Assembly: GCF_030815855.1 (NCBI RefSeq)
Contig: NZ_JAUSXG010000001.1
Span: forward strand, 5,580,001 to 5,644,000
DNA: 64,000 bases
Origin: Variovorax paradoxus
Lineage (GTDB): Bacteria; Pseudomonadota; Gammaproteobacteria; Burkholderiales; Burkholderiaceae_C
Reading direction: 5' to 3'
The notes under the pieces: model-generated
The model's input: the letters and a program-made list of their open reading frames with translations, nothing else
The model's database searches: none
Told to the model about the DNA's origin: nothing
Shown here: in pieces, positions 1 to 9,346 of the stretch
Layout of the letters: each line of letters opens with the position of its first letter
Numbering within the stretch: position 1 is the first letter of the stretch
Position numbers and translations under genes: made by a program

Positions 1-144
1 GTGAAGGAGCGCAAACCTGGCCGCGGCCCGCACCCGCTGGAGCGAATTGCTCGCCAAGTGGCGCAACCCGCAATCGGCACAGCGCGCGGCCGCCTGATTT
101 TCGGGCGCAGCCGCCCTCCGGCTGCGCCGTGCTCCCGAAAACAT
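1..144 (-). CDS. Possible 5' end of an unidentified minus-strand gene, cut by the window start
   Basis: A minus-strand frame starting with ATG at 144 stays open to the window edge (48 codons). From about the seventeenth codon on it has the high G/C third-position use expected here, and it reads ...QAAARCADCGLRHL..., with a CxxC pair. The plus-strand frame over the same bases is Arg/Pro-rich and looks like a shadow. No convincing ribosome binding site precedes the ATG and the first codons have weaker codon bias, so the true start could lie further in. I do not recognise the family. Bases 145-354, up to yajC, hold no other gene I can support. Confidence 0.25.
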   Translation of the reverse strand, partial: MFSGARRSRRAAAPENQAAARCADCGLRHLASNSLQRVRAAARFALLH

Positions 145-354
145 AGCGCCAGAGGCGCGCCCCAAGCCCTGGAAAGCCCTGCCCGGCGCGCCGGATAAGC
201 GCGCGGGGCGGGGCATTGCCACGAATACAATGCCCGCTGCTGTGCGCGGCCGATGCCGCTTCAAGCGCTGACTCGCGGCCTTTTCCACGGGGCCGCGGAA
301 CCGCGGGCCCGTTCCGCGCTTCTGACATTCCTCTTCTCTCTGCTGGAGACTCTC

Positions 355-687
355 TTGTTCATTTCCTCTGCTTTCGCCCAAACCGCGCCCGCTGCTTCCG
401 GCGGTGGCGACATGTTGTCTTCGCTCGGCAGCATGCTGCCCCTGGTGCTGATGTTCGTGGTGCTGTATTTCGTGATGATCCGCCCGCAAATGAAGCGCCA
501 GAAAGAAGCCCGCGCCATGATCGAAGCGCTGGCCAAGGGCGACGAAGTGGCCACGGCCGGCGGCGTGCTCGGCAAGATCACCTCGATCGGCGACCAGTAC
601 CTCGGCCTCGAGATCGCCAACGGCATCGAGATCAAGATCCAGCGCAGCGCTGTGGTCCAGGTCTTGCCCAAGGGCGCCGTCAAGTAG
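355..687 (+). CDS. yajC: Sec translocase accessory subunit YajC
   Basis: YajC is a small inner-membrane protein that associates with SecDF and the Sec/YidC holotranslocon. I place the start at TTG 355 because GGAG at 344-347 sits seven bases upstream and this gives 110 residues, the usual family length; the longer open frame back to 253 has no such support. A short N-terminal segment is followed by one membrane helix at about residues 27-42, then the conserved RPQMKRQKE stretch (43-51) and a small cytoplasmic domain with KGDEVATAGG and a beta-rich C-terminus. It is followed on the same strand by secD and secF, the standard export operon. In many relatives tgt and queA lie just upstream; here they are 49 kb away. 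Confidence 0.95.
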   Translation: MFISSAFAQTAPAASGGGDMLSSLGSMLPLVLMFVVLYFVMIRPQMKRQKEARAMIEALAKGDEVATAGGVLGKITSIGDQYLGLEIANGIEIKIQRSAVVQVLPKGAVK

Positions 688-768
688 CAATCAACGCGAG
701 GCTGCCCCTTGCGCTTTGTGGCGCCAGGCCTCAAGTCACGCCGTCTCCGTTTCTAAAAGCGCTTTCTC

Positions 769-2652
769 ATGAACCGTTATCCGGTCTGGAAGTACGCGAT
801 CATCGTGATCGTGCTGCTTGTGGGGTTGATCTATTCCCTGCCCAATTTCTTCGGCGAGGCGCCCGCAGTGCAGGTGTCCGCGGCCAAGTCGACCGTCAAG
901 GTCGACTCAGCCACCCAGGGCCGGGTCGAGGAGGCGCTGAAAACAGCCGGGCTCACGCCCGACCTGCTCACGCTCGAGGGCGGCTCGCTGCGCGCGCGCT
1001 TCGCCACGCCCGACGAGCAGCTCAAGGCGCGCGATACGTTGCAGCGCGCGCTGGTGCCCGACCCGTCGGATCCGCCCTATGTGGTGGCGCTGAACCTGGT
1101 TTCGCGCTCGCCGGCCTGGCTCACCTCGCTGCATGCGTTCCCGATGTACCTCGGCCTCGACCTGCGCGGCGGCGTCGACTTCCTGCTCCAGGTCGACATG
1201 AAGGGCGCCATCGACAAGAAGGCCGAGTCCTTCGCGAGCGACCTGCGCACCACCTTCCGCGACAAGGGCATTCGCGGCACCTCGGTGAGCCGCAACGGCC
1301 AGACCGTCGAGGTTTCGTTCCGCGACGCGGCCGCGCTGCAAACCGCCAAGCAACTGATCCAGGACCAGTTCCCCGATCTCACGACGACCGAGACGCAAGA
1401 CGGCAGCAACTGGCGCCTGACGGCCACCATCAAGCCCGAAGCCGCGCGCCGGCTCCAGGACGCGGCGCTCAAGCAGAACATCACCACCCTGCACAACCGG
1501 ATCAACGAACTCGGCGTGGCCGAGCCGGTGATCCAGCAGCAGGGCCTCGACCGCATCGTGGTGCAGCTGCCCGGCGTGCAGGACACGGCCAAGGCCAAGG
1601 ACATCCTGGGCCGCACCGCCACGCTCGAAATGCGCCTGGTCGATGAAAGCGCCGAAGGCCGCGCGGCCGAGCTGAGCGGTGGACCGGTGCCCTTCGGCTC
1701 CGAGAAATTCCTCGAGCGCAACGGCCGCCCGGTGATCGTGAAGAAGCAGGTGCTGGTCACCGGCGAAAGCCTCACCGACGCGCAGCCCGGCTTCGACCAG
1801 CAGAGCAACCAGCCCAAGGTCGACCTGACCATGGACGCCAAGGGCGGCCGGATCATGCGCGACGTGAGCCGCGAGAACTACAAGAAGCGCATGGCGATGC
1901 TGATCTTCGAAAAGGGCAAGGGCGAAGTGCTCACGGCCCCGTCGATCAACGGCGAGCTCGGCAACCGCTTCCAGATTTCGGGTTCGATGACGGTGGCCGA
2001 AGCCGCCGACCTCGCGCTGCTGCTGCGCGCCGGTTCGCTGGCCGCGCCGATGGAAATCATCCAGGAACGGACCATCGGTCCGACTCTTGGCGCCGACAAC
2101 ATCGAAAAGGGCTTCAAGAGCGTGATGTATGGCTTCCTGGCCATCATGGTGTTCATGTGCGCCTACTACGCGCTGTTCGGCCTGTTCTCGTCGATCGCGC
2201 TGGCCGTCAACCTGATGCTGCTGGTGGCCATTCTCTCGATGCTGCAGGCCACGCTCACGCTGCCCGGCATTGCGGCCATGGCGCTGGCCATCGGCGTGGC
2301 CATCGACTCGAACGTGCTGATCAACGAGCGCGTGCGCGAAGAGCTGCGCAATGGGGCGTCGGCGCAAGCCGCCATCCATGCGGGCTACGACCGCGCCTGG
2401 GGCACGATTCTCGACTCCAACGTGACCACGCTGATCGCGGGCATCGCGTTGCTGGCTTTCGGTTCGGGCCCGGTTCGCGGCTTCGCGGTGGTGCACTGCA
2501 TCGGCATCGTGACTTCGATGTTCTCCGCCGTGTTCTTCTCGCGCGGCCTCGTGAACTTCTGGTACGGCAACAAGAAGAAGCTCAAGTCGGTGTCGATCGG
2601 CACCGTGTGGCGGCCCAAGACCGACGGCACCGCCGTGGCTGAAGGCAAGTAA
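769..2652 (+). CDS. secD: Protein translocase subunit SecD
   Basis: SecD forms, with SecF, the RND-type membrane complex that uses the proton motive force to pull proteins through SecYEG late in export. The 627-residue protein has an N-terminal membrane helix (about 8-26), a large periplasmic region containing LGLDLRGGVDFLLQVD near residue 127, the family signature, and a C-terminal block of five membrane helices beginning after GPTLGADNIEKG (about 440-450). Helix motifs such as AIGVAIDSNVLINERVREE, with the Asp needed for proton movement, are intact. Only a weak ribosome binding site precedes the ATG at 769. The gene lies 81 bases after yajC and 18 bases before secF. Confidence 0.97.
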   Translation: MNRYPVWKYAIIVIVLLVGLIYSLPNFFGEAPAVQVSAAKSTVKVDSATQGRVEEALKTAGLTPDLLTLEGGSLRARFATPDEQLKARDTLQRALVPDPSDPPYVVALNLVSRSPAWLTSLHAFPMYLGLDLRGGVDFLLQVDMKGAIDKKAESFASDLRTTFRDKGIRGTSVSRNGQTVEVSFRDAAALQTAKQLIQDQFPDLTTTETQDGSNWRLTATIKPEAARRLQDAALKQNITTLHNRINELGVAEPVIQQQGLDRIVVQLPGVQDTAKAKDILGRTATLEMRLVDESAEGRAAELSGGPVPFGSEKFLERNGRPVIVKKQVLVTGESLTDAQPGFDQQSNQPKVDLTMDAKGGRIMRDVSRENYKKRMAMLIFEKGKGEVLTAPSINGELGNRFQISGSMTVAEAADLALLLRAGSLAAPMEIIQERTIGPTLGADNIEKGFKSVMYGFLAIMVFMCAYYALFGLFSSIALAVNLMLLVAILSMLQATLTLPGIAAMALAIGVAIDSNVLINERVREELRNGASAQAAIHAGYDRAWGTILDSNVTTLIAGIALLAFGSGPVRGFAVVHCIGIVTSMFSAVFFSRGLVNFWYGNKKKLKSVSIGTVWRPKTDGTAVAEGK

Positions 2653-2670
2653 AGGTCAAGGACAAGCGCC

Positions 2671-3630
2671 ATGGAATTCTTCCGCATCCACAAGACCATC
2701 CCGTTCATGCGCCATGCACTGGTGCTGAACATCATTTCCTTCGCCACCTTCGCACTGGCGGTGTTCTTCCTGCTGCACCGCGGGCTGCACCTGTCGGTGG
2801 AGTTCACGGGCGGCACCGTGATGGAGGTGGCCTACCAGCAGTCCGCCGACATCGGCAAGGTGCGAGAGGCCGTCAGCAAGCTCGGCTACCCTGAAGTCCA
2901 GGTGCAGAGCTACGGCACGTCGCGCGACGTGCAGATCCGCCTGCCGGCGCAGAAGGGCATGAACTCCGACCAGCAAAGTGCGCAGGTCATGCAGGCGCTC
3001 AAGACGGTCGACCCGTCGGCCACGCAGCGCGGCATCGAGGTCGTCGGGCCGCAGGTGGGCGACGAGCTCACCACCAACGGGCTCAAGGCGCTCGGCATGG
3101 TGGTGGTCGGCATCATGATCTACCTGGCGGTGCGCTTCGAATGGAAGTTCGCGGTGGCCACCGTGCTGGCCAACCTGCACGACGTGGTCATCATCCTGGG
3201 ATTCTTCGCCTTCTTCCAGTGGGAGTTCTCGCTGGCGGTGCTGGCGGCGGTGCTCGCGGTGCTGGGCTACTCGGTCAACGAGTCCGTCGTGATCTTCGAC
3301 CGGGTGCGCGAGAACTTCCGGCGCTACCGCAAGATGAGCACGGTCGGCATCATCGACAACGCGATCACCTCGACCATCAGCCGCACCATCATCACGCACG
3401 GCTCGACCCAGCTGGTGGTGCTCTCGATGTTCTTCTTCGGCGGCCCGACGCTGCACTACTTTGCCTTGGCGCTGACCATCGGCATCTGCTTCGGCATCTA
3501 CTCGTCATGCTTCGTGGCGGCGGCTATCGCGATGTGGCTCGGCATCAAGCGCGAAGACCTGATCAAGGGCACCCCGGCGAAACGCGACGGCGATTCCGAG
3601 GACGACCCGAACGCCGGCGCCGTGGTCTGA
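2671..3630 (+). CDS. secF: Protein translocase subunit SecF
   Basis: SecF is the partner of SecD in the auxiliary translocase. The 319-residue protein starts at ATG 2671 behind an AAGGACAAG-type ribosome binding site. It has an N-terminal helix, a short periplasmic domain with VEFTGGTVMEV, and five C-terminal membrane helices including SVNESVVIFDRVREN, the conserved SecF helix. The acidic C-terminal tail (GDSEDDPNAG) is cytoplasmic. Length and motif order match a full-length SecF. It is the last gene of the yajC-secD-secF unit; a perfect 10-bp inverted repeat followed by T residues lies about 35 bases downstream. Confidence 0.97.
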   Translation: MEFFRIHKTIPFMRHALVLNIISFATFALAVFFLLHRGLHLSVEFTGGTVMEVAYQQSADIGKVREAVSKLGYPEVQVQSYGTSRDVQIRLPAQKGMNSDQQSAQVMQALKTVDPSATQRGIEVVGPQVGDELTTNGLKALGMVVVGIMIYLAVRFEWKFAVATVLANLHDVVIILGFFAFFQWEFSLAVLAAVLAVLGYSVNESVVIFDRVRENFRRYRKMSTVGIIDNAITSTISRTIITHGSTQLVVLSMFFFGGPTLHYFALALTIGICFGIYSSCFVAAAIAMWLGIKREDLIKGTPAKRDGDSEDDPNAGAVV

Positions 3631-3666
3631 CGGCAGCGAAATCGAAGGAAAGTGCCGCGGGAAGTC

Positions 3667-3709
3667 AGCAACTGCAAGGAAGCTGATGCACACTTGTGCA
3701 GTTGCTTTT
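3667..3709 (+). terminator. Candidate terminator after secF
   Basis: AGCAACTGCA at 3667-3676 is repeated in inverse at 3697-3706, a perfect 10-bp stem, and is followed directly by a run of four T. The 20-base loop is longer than usual for an intrinsic terminator. The position, between secF and the DUF1631 gene on the same strand, suits termination of the export operon. Confidence 0.5.
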
Positions 3710-3768
3710 CCCGATGCAAGCTCTCGGCTGTTGCCGAATAGAGCCTCACCGGCCTTTCCGATCTTTCA

Positions 3769-6171
3769 ATGAGTATTGCGCGGTCCGCCTCTTCCTTGCA
3801 GCTCGCACGCGAGACGCGCGAGCGTTTCGTGCTGGCGACCGGGAGCATCATCGTTCCCCTGGCGCAGGCCATCCGGGACCGCCTGACCAGGCAGGCTTCG
3901 GAAATCGGCAGCGCACGCGCCATGCAGGAGAGCCGCGACGACTTCGTGGCGTTTCAGGGCCAGGCCTCGCAATGGGTGTCGCTCGCCCAGGCGAACTGGC
4001 GCAAGTCGGTGAGTGCCTCGGGTGCGACGGCCGGAACGGCGTCCACCGGGGGGCTGCGGCTCGAACTGATCGGCGACGACGTGATGGAAAGCAACATTCT
4101 TTCGTCGCGCCTCGCGCAGGTGATCCACGACAAGGCCAGTTTCGAACTCAGCGACCTGCGGCTGCGCATCCAGCACCTCGAGGGCACCAGCGAACTGGAC
4201 GCCAACGACGTGCTCAGGCCCGAAACACTGGCCAAGCTGCTGGTGGACCAATGGCTCGCGGCCGGCTTGAGCCGCGCGCTCTGGGCCAGCGTGCAGGACA
4301 CCGTGCAGCAGCAGCTGGTCGGCGTGGTCGTCAAGGCGTACGAAGATGCCAACGCGTTCCTGGTTTCCCGGGGCGTGATGCCGGAAATCGATCTCAAGAG
4401 TTTCGTGCGGCGCACGGGTGCTTCCAGCGGACCGGCAACGGTGCCCGGGTCTCCCCATGCCGGTGGCGCGGCCCACCAGGCCCCGGGCCCCGCGCAGCGC
4501 CAGGGCTTCGACGCCGCCTCGCACCAGACGAGAGCATTCGCTCCGTCGGCCCCGCTTGCAACGACCGGCGGCTCGCCGTTGCTGCTCGCTCGCCAGCGCG
4601 CGCAGACGGCGCTGCTCAGCCTCAAGCGCTTTGTCGCCGCCCGCATCGGCGCGGCCGACATGTCGTCGACCCTGTCTTCGCAATCGACGACGGGGATGGA
4701 CGGCCGTGCGCCAGGCGCCGGCTCTGGCAGCGGCGGTGGTGGTGCTGCCGGTGGTGGCGGCACCTCGCGGGCCGCTTCAAATACCTTTGCGGCCGTGATC
4801 GCCGACGCCGAAGCCGCCTACCGGATGGCCGCCACGCAGTACATGCAGAACCCCGGCGACGAGGCCACCGTGATCCAGCAGGCCTCGGTCGACCTGCGGC
4901 GGCGCAGCGCCGAGATCAAGAAACGGGCACCCACCACCGCCGACAAGGCCACGGTCGAAATCGTGGCGCTCATGTTCCAGGCCATCCTCGCGGAGGAGCG
5001 CATTCCCTTCTCGGCGCGCGTATGGTTTGCGCGGCTGCAGATGCCCGTGCTGCGCGTGGCCATCGCCGAGCCCGAATTCTTCGGCACGCTGCAGCACCCG
5101 GCGCGCATGCTGATCGACCGCATGGGCTCCTGCGTCATGGGCTTCGACGCGGCCGCCATTTCGGGCAGTGCGCTCGAAGGCGAAATCCGGCGCGTGGTTC
5201 AGGTGATCGAGCAGTATCCCGAAACCGGGCAGCGCGTGTTCAAGCTGGTGTTCGACGAGTTCGTCGCCTTTCTGAGCCGCTATCTCACGCAAAGCGACAG
5301 CACCCAGCGTGTCATGAGCGTGGCGCAGCAGGTCGAGCAAAAAGAAACGATGGCGATCCAGTACACCATCGAGTTGCGCAAGATGCTCAATGACATGCCG
5401 GTGCGCGACGAGATCCGCGAGTTCCTCTTCAAGATCTGGGCCGAAGTGCTGGCCATTGCCGCGCTGCGCTATGGCGCCCAGGGCGAGCAGACAGTCATGC
5501 TCAAGCGCGTGGCCTCCGAACTGGTGTGGGCCGCAAGCGCCAAGCCCAACCGCGCCGACCGCGCACGCGTGATCCAGGACCTGCCTCAGCTGCTCCAGCG
5601 CCTGCGCCTGGGCATGAACCTGCTCGGCATCATCGACGAGCCGCAGGAAGACCAGATCAAGACCATCGGCGCGACCCTGTCCGATGCCTTCCTGTCGAAG
5701 ACCGAAGCCATTCCCGCGGCCAAGATCGAAGCCATGGCAGAGCGCCTGGCGCATCTGGAGGATTTCGTGAGCGACGACGGCAGTGCGTCCAGCCTGCCGC
5801 TCGATGCGAACAGCATCGAACTGCTGCTGGGCGTGGATGCGGCCTCCATCGAGGTGGTGGCCGACACGGCCGGCGCCGTTCCGGCCGAAGACATGCTGGA
5901 GTGGGCGCATGAGCTGCAGGTGGGCAACTGGTTCATGCTCGACCACAACGACCGCGTGAGCCAGGTGCAATTCGTCTGGCGCAGCGACCGCAAGCAACTC
6001 CACCTGTTCGCCTCGGCCGACGGCCGCAGCTTTCTCATCCAGGTCGGCCGGCTGGCCAGCTACCTGCAAGCCGGACTGCTCGTGCCGGCCGAGGAAGAAA
6101 CGCTCACGGTGCGCGCCACGCGCGAGGCGCTGGCCAAGCTCGACGCGAACCCTGAGCGCCTGCTGAACTAG
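3769..6171 (+). CDS. DUF1631 family protein
   Basis: An 800-residue cytoplasmic-looking protein without signal peptide or clear membrane helix. The C-terminal two thirds carry the features of the DUF1631 family known from beta- and gamma-proteobacteria, for example LFKIWAEVLAIAALRYG, and a terminal beta-rich part beginning GNWFMLDHNDRVSQVQFVW and continuing with LHLFASADGRSFLIQ. This last domain resembles a small PilZ-like barrel, but that is my inference. Residues of about 310-345 form a low-complexity Gly/Ala/Ser linker between two helical halves. The function of the family is unknown. The gene stands alone, 138 bases after secF and convergent with smg (8-base gap), so its transcription probably starts in that gap. 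Confidence 0.8.
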   Translation: MSIARSASSLQLARETRERFVLATGSIIVPLAQAIRDRLTRQASEIGSARAMQESRDDFVAFQGQASQWVSLAQANWRKSVSASGATAGTASTGGLRLELIGDDVMESNILSSRLAQVIHDKASFELSDLRLRIQHLEGTSELDANDVLRPETLAKLLVDQWLAAGLSRALWASVQDTVQQQLVGVVVKAYEDANAFLVSRGVMPEIDLKSFVRRTGASSGPATVPGSPHAGGAAHQAPGPAQRQGFDAASHQTRAFAPSAPLATTGGSPLLLARQRAQTALLSLKRFVAARIGAADMSSTLSSQSTTGMDGRAPGAGSGSGGGGAAGGGGTSRAASNTFAAVIADAEAAYRMAATQYMQNPGDEATVIQQASVDLRRRSAEIKKRAPTTADKATVEIVALMFQAILAEERIPFSARVWFARLQMPVLRVAIAEPEFFGTLQHPARMLIDRMGSCVMGFDAAAISGSALEGEIRRVVQVIEQYPETGQRVFKLVFDEFVAFLSRYLTQSDSTQRVMSVAQQVEQKETMAIQYTIELRKMLNDMPVRDEIREFLFKIWAEVLAIAALRYGAQGEQTVMLKRVASELVWAASAKPNRADRARVIQDLPQLLQRLRLGMNLLGIIDEPQEDQIKTIGATLSDAFLSKTEAIPAAKIEAMAERLAHLEDFVSDDGSASSLPLDANSIELLLGVDAASIEVVADTAGAVPAEDMLEWAHELQVGNWFMLDHNDRVSQVQFVWRSDRKQLHLFASADGRSFLIQVGRLASYLQAGLLVPAEEETLTVRATREALAKLDANPERLLN

Positions 6172-6178
6172 CCGACAG

Positions 6179-6697
6179 CTAGTGCGCTGTGCGGCCGTCG
6201 CGGCTTTCGCAGAGTTCGTCGAGCACCAATGCGTCCGGCTCGATGCCGGTGCTCCAGTGCACCATCAGCACGATGATCTTGAGTTCGTCGAGCGCGACCG
6301 GATCGCCTGGCGCCGCCATGGCGCGCTCGATGATGATTTCCCGCAGCCCGCAAGACAGCACGTCCGACGATTCGAGAAAACGGATGAAGCCGAGGCAATC
6401 GGCGCCCAGGTGCTCCTGCTCGGCCATGGAATAGACCCGCATCGAGTCGGCCGATTGCGGCAGCGCCGGTTCGGGCGCGCTTCGCAGCGTGACCGTGGCA
6501 ACGGCATCGTCGTCGGCATTTTGTTCGAGCTGCATGCCCTGCGTGGCAAGGCTCAGGCCGTCGAGCCAGTGCAGCGCATCGCGGATTTCTTCTGCCTCGA
6601 AACCGTGTGCGCTGAGCTTGCGGCCCAGTTGTCCGGCTTCGGGGCAGGCATCGCCGCGCCAATAGTTTTCGTAGACAAAAACGAGCACTTCGAACAT
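6179..6697 (-). CDS. smg: Smg family protein (DUF494)
   Basis: A 172-residue protein beginning MFEVLVFVYENYW, the hallmark start of the Smg/DUF494 family, which is usually found beside dprA (smf) and topA. It continues with a helical segment (EAEEIRDALHWLDGL) and ends in an acidic helical domain with DELKIIVLMVHWSTG. No catalytic motif is visible and the exact role is unknown. It follows dprA on the minus strand after an 80-base gap, and probably shares its transcript, as in many proteobacteria. The ATG at 6697 has no strong ribosome binding site. Confidence 0.9.
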   Translation of the reverse strand: MFEVLVFVYENYWRGDACPEAGQLGRKLSAHGFEAEEIRDALHWLDGLSLATQGMQLEQNADDDAVATVTLRSAPEPALPQSADSMRVYSMAEQEHLGADCLGFIRFLESSDVLSCGLREIIIERAMAAPGDPVALDELKIIVLMVHWSTGIEPDALVLDELCESRDGRTAH

Positions 6698-6777
6698 GAG
6701 CCCAATATAGCCGAAGCTTGTCGCGAGCTCCCGGGCTTCATGTCACTTCTTCGTCCCTTTTTGAGGGGAGGAAAATA

Positions 6778-7941
6778 CTAGGCCGCGGCCGTTCTTTGAA
6801 AGAGGCCGCCGGGCAGGCGTGCCACATGGCCGTCGAGTTCGAGTTCCAGCATCCTGGCCTGCAGTGCCGCCGCACTCCAGCCGGTGCGCGCGCCCAGGGC
6901 GTCGAGGTTCACCGGATCGAAGCCCAGAGCCTCGAGCAGCGGATCTTCCGAGCCCGACGATGATGAGGGCGACGAGCTGTCGGCACCGCTATCGCCGAAA
7001 AGACCCGCGTTCGCACTTGACGCGCGCAGGCCGGGCAACTCCTCGAGGATGTCGTTCACCGACTCGACCAGCTTCGCGCCTTGGCGGATCAGCGCATGGC
7101 AGCCCCGCGATTGCGGCGAATGGATCGAACCCGGAATGGCGAACACTTCCTTGCCTTGCTCCGAGGTGAGCCGCGCGGTGATCAGTGAGCCGGATGCAAG
7201 CGCGGCCTCGACCACGAGCGTGCCGCGCGCCAGGCCGGCGATGAGCCGGTTGCGCTTCGGAAAGTTTTGCGTGAGCGGGGGTGTACCGAGCGGCAACTCG
7301 CTCACGATCAATCCCTGCAGCGTGATGCGGTGCGCGAGGTCGCGGTGCCGGGCTGGGTAGACGCGGTCGAGGCCGGTTCCCACCACGGCCACCGTGGCAA
7401 GCCGCGGCGAATCGCCGGCCGCGTCGAGCGCGCCTTGGTGTGCCGCGCCGTCGACGCCGAGCGCCAGCCCCGACACCACGGGCAAGCCTGCCTCGCCCAA
7501 AGCCCGCGCAAAGGCGCGCGCGCTCGCGGCGCCCTGCGGCGTGGGGTTGCGGCTGCCCACCACGGCGATGCTGTTCGCGAGTTGCGTCAGATCGAAGGCC
7601 GCCGCGCCGAGCACGTAGAGCATCAACGGCGGGTCGACCATTTCGAGCAGCGACGCGGGGTAGCTCGCATCGCCCAGCGTCACGATGCGGCGTGCGGTGC
7701 CGTCATCGGAGCCGGATTGCAGCCATTGCCAGGTCAGGTCGATCTGGGCCTGCAGGCCGTTGGGCGGCTGCTGCAAGGCATCGGCCTGGGCGGGCGACAC
7801 CACCTGCCGGAGCGCCGCGCCCGGCTGGGCAAAAATGGCCTCGGGCAGTCCGAAGGCCGCCAGAAGCCGACGCGCAGCGCCATCGCCGACCCCCGCCGTC
7901 AGTGACAGCCGCAGCCAGCCTGCAAGTTCTGCGCGTTCCAA
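6778..7941 (-). CDS. dprA: DNA processing protein DprA (Smf)
   Basis: DprA binds single-stranded DNA entering during natural transformation and loads RecA on it. The 387-residue protein has an N-terminal SAM-like domain (GWLRLSLTAGVGDGAARRL), the Rossmann-type DprA core with VVGSRNPTPQG, SGLALGVDGAAHQGAL, VVGTGLDRVYPARH, and the strongly conserved PKRNRLIAGLARGTLVVEA and SLITARLTSEQG stretches, and a C-terminal winged-helix (DML1-like) domain. The only start available before an in-frame stop is TTG at 7941, with a poor ribosome binding site, so it may be read by coupling to the LysM gene 30 bases upstream. The presence of dprA does not by itself show competence. Confidence 0.96.
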   Translation of the reverse strand: MERAELAGWLRLSLTAGVGDGAARRLLAAFGLPEAIFAQPGAALRQVVSPAQADALQQPPNGLQAQIDLTWQWLQSGSDDGTARRIVTLGDASYPASLLEMVDPPLMLYVLGAAAFDLTQLANSIAVVGSRNPTPQGAASARAFARALGEAGLPVVSGLALGVDGAAHQGALDAAGDSPRLATVAVVGTGLDRVYPARHRDLAHRITLQGLIVSELPLGTPPLTQNFPKRNRLIAGLARGTLVVEAALASGSLITARLTSEQGKEVFAIPGSIHSPQSRGCHALIRQGAKLVESVNDILEELPGLRASSANAGLFGDSGADSSSPSSSSGSEDPLLEALGFDPVNLDALGARTGWSAAALQARMLELELDGHVARLPGGLFQRTAAA

Positions 7942-7971
7942 ACGAGAGCGGGAAAGGAAAGCGGGAAGGCG

Positions 7972-9186
7972 TCAGGGATTGACGAGGAAGTCGCCCGCGC
8001 GCGGGGTGTCGGTGATTTCGAGCACCAGCGCGTACGAGACCTTTTCAAAAGGACGGAACACCATCAGCAGACCGATGCGTTCGTTCGGAAGCTTGATCGT
8101 TTCCTTGCGCTCGCCGGTGCGGTCGAGAATGGTTTCGCCGTTCTTCAGGATGGCCAGCACGTGGCCGCTGTCGATGCCGTCGCGCGTGCCCTTGTTGATG
8201 GCCACCACCTGGTTCTGGGCCGCGAATTGCACCGCATTGCCGTAGACCGAGATGATGCGGCCTTCGACTTGCGCGGAAGGCGCGCGCGGCACGTAGCTCA
8301 GCAGCTGGCGCGGGGGTTCCGGCAGCAGACGGTCGCCGGCGCGGATTTCTTCGCGCGACGCGATGATGTCGACGCTGGCCGGCACCACGGTGATGACGTC
8401 CTTGTCCTTCTCGGTCTCGACTGTTGTCGATTCACCACGCTTGAGCTGGGCCTTGCCCAGGTACTGCGCCTCGTAGCCGAGGATTTCACCGGTCCCAGGG
8501 TCCTTGAGCGGGGTGGCGTTGCGGAAAACGCGGAAGTTCTGCAGCGGGCCCGGGGCTTCGAGCAGCGGCGTATCGGCGTTGCCGCGCGCATAGGCGCGGT
8601 CGCCGCGCGACAGCAGAACCCGGCTGTCGTTGCCCGCAACGATGCGCGGCGCATTCTGCAGCGTATCGGCATCCACCACGATCGGCTCGCTGAGGAAGGG
8701 CTCGATCACGCTCGGATTGAGCGTGGGCAGCGCCATGCCGGCCAGCGAATCGAAGCGCGTGCGCGGCGAGAGCTTGATGGTGCCGCCGTCGCCGCTGCCG
8801 CCCGCGCCGCGGCGCAGGGTCAGCCGAGCGCGGCCGCCCGTCTTGTCCAGGTACAACACCTGGCCTGGATAGATGCGGTGTGGATTCGCGATTTCGCTGA
8901 TGTTCATGCCCCACAGCTCCGGCCAGCGCCAGGGGCGCAGCAGGTAGAGGCGGGAAATGGCCCACAGCGTGTCGCCGGGTTTGACCGTGTATTCGTCCGG
9001 CGCACTGGGCGCCAGCTCGCTCAGCGGAACGCCGTTCTGGGCCGTTTGCTGTGCCGTGGCGCGTTGCTGCGGCGTGACGGGATAGTTCTGCGCCCAAGCC
9101 GTCGTGCCGCTGCTGATCACTGCAAGGGCTGCCAACGTGGCGAAAAGATGCGGGCGCTGGCGGACAGGGATTCGGAGCTTTTTCAT
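7972..9186 (-). CDS. Secreted LysM peptidoglycan-binding domain protein
   Basis: The start is placed at ATG 9186, giving 404 residues with a clear signal peptide (MKKLRIPVRQRPHLFATLAAL...AWAQ, cleavage near residue 33). A LysM domain follows: YTVKPGDTLWAISRLYL and NPHRIYPGQVLYL. The remaining 250 residues form a region seen in LysM proteins encoded next to dprA in beta-proteobacteria, with a beta-rich segment (AQVEGRIISVYG...GTRDGIDSGHVLAIL) near the C-terminus. It is probably a periplasmic protein that binds cell-wall glycans; no hydrolase motif is visible. It heads the minus-strand unit LysM-dprA-smg and is divergent from def, with a 160-base shared promoter region. Confidence 0.88.
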   Translation of the reverse strand: MKKLRIPVRQRPHLFATLAALAVISSGTTAWAQNYPVTPQQRATAQQTAQNGVPLSELAPSAPDEYTVKPGDTLWAISRLYLLRPWRWPELWGMNISEIANPHRIYPGQVLYLDKTGGRARLTLRRGAGGSGDGGTIKLSPRTRFDSLAGMALPTLNPSVIEPFLSEPIVVDADTLQNAPRIVAGNDSRVLLSRGDRAYARGNADTPLLEAPGPLQNFRVFRNATPLKDPGTGEILGYEAQYLGKAQLKRGESTTVETEKDKDVITVVPASVDIIASREEIRAGDRLLPEPPRQLLSYVPRAPSAQVEGRIISVYGNAVQFAAQNQVVAINKGTRDGIDSGHVLAILKNGETILDRTGERKETIKLPNERIGLLMVFRPFEKVSYALVLEITDTPRAGDFLVNP

Positions 9187-9260
9187 GTCTGGATGGGTGA
9201 GCGCTCGGGATACCGATGCGCATACGAATCTCACAATTTGCTACGAATTCTGCGCCCGAA

Positions 9261-9274
9261 GCCCTTTAAAGGGC
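9261..9274. promoter_or_regulatory. Palindrome in the LysM/def divergent promoter region
   Basis: GCCCTTTAAAGGGC at 9261-9274 is a perfect 14-base palindrome lying 72 bases before def and 74 bases before the LysM gene. A regulator site or a short hairpin is possible. No clear promoter hexamers were assigned around it. Confidence 0.3.
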
Positions 9275-9346
9275 AACGTTTTCAGGCGATCCGAGCTCAT
9301 CGCGTCGCGGAATTGGCGAAAATAGCCACAACTTTTCCCGTTTTTC

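Noticed and set aside
907..2496. A 529-codon minus-strand frame opposite secD
   Set aside because: Same shadow character; secD on the plus strand has all family motifs and normal codon bias.
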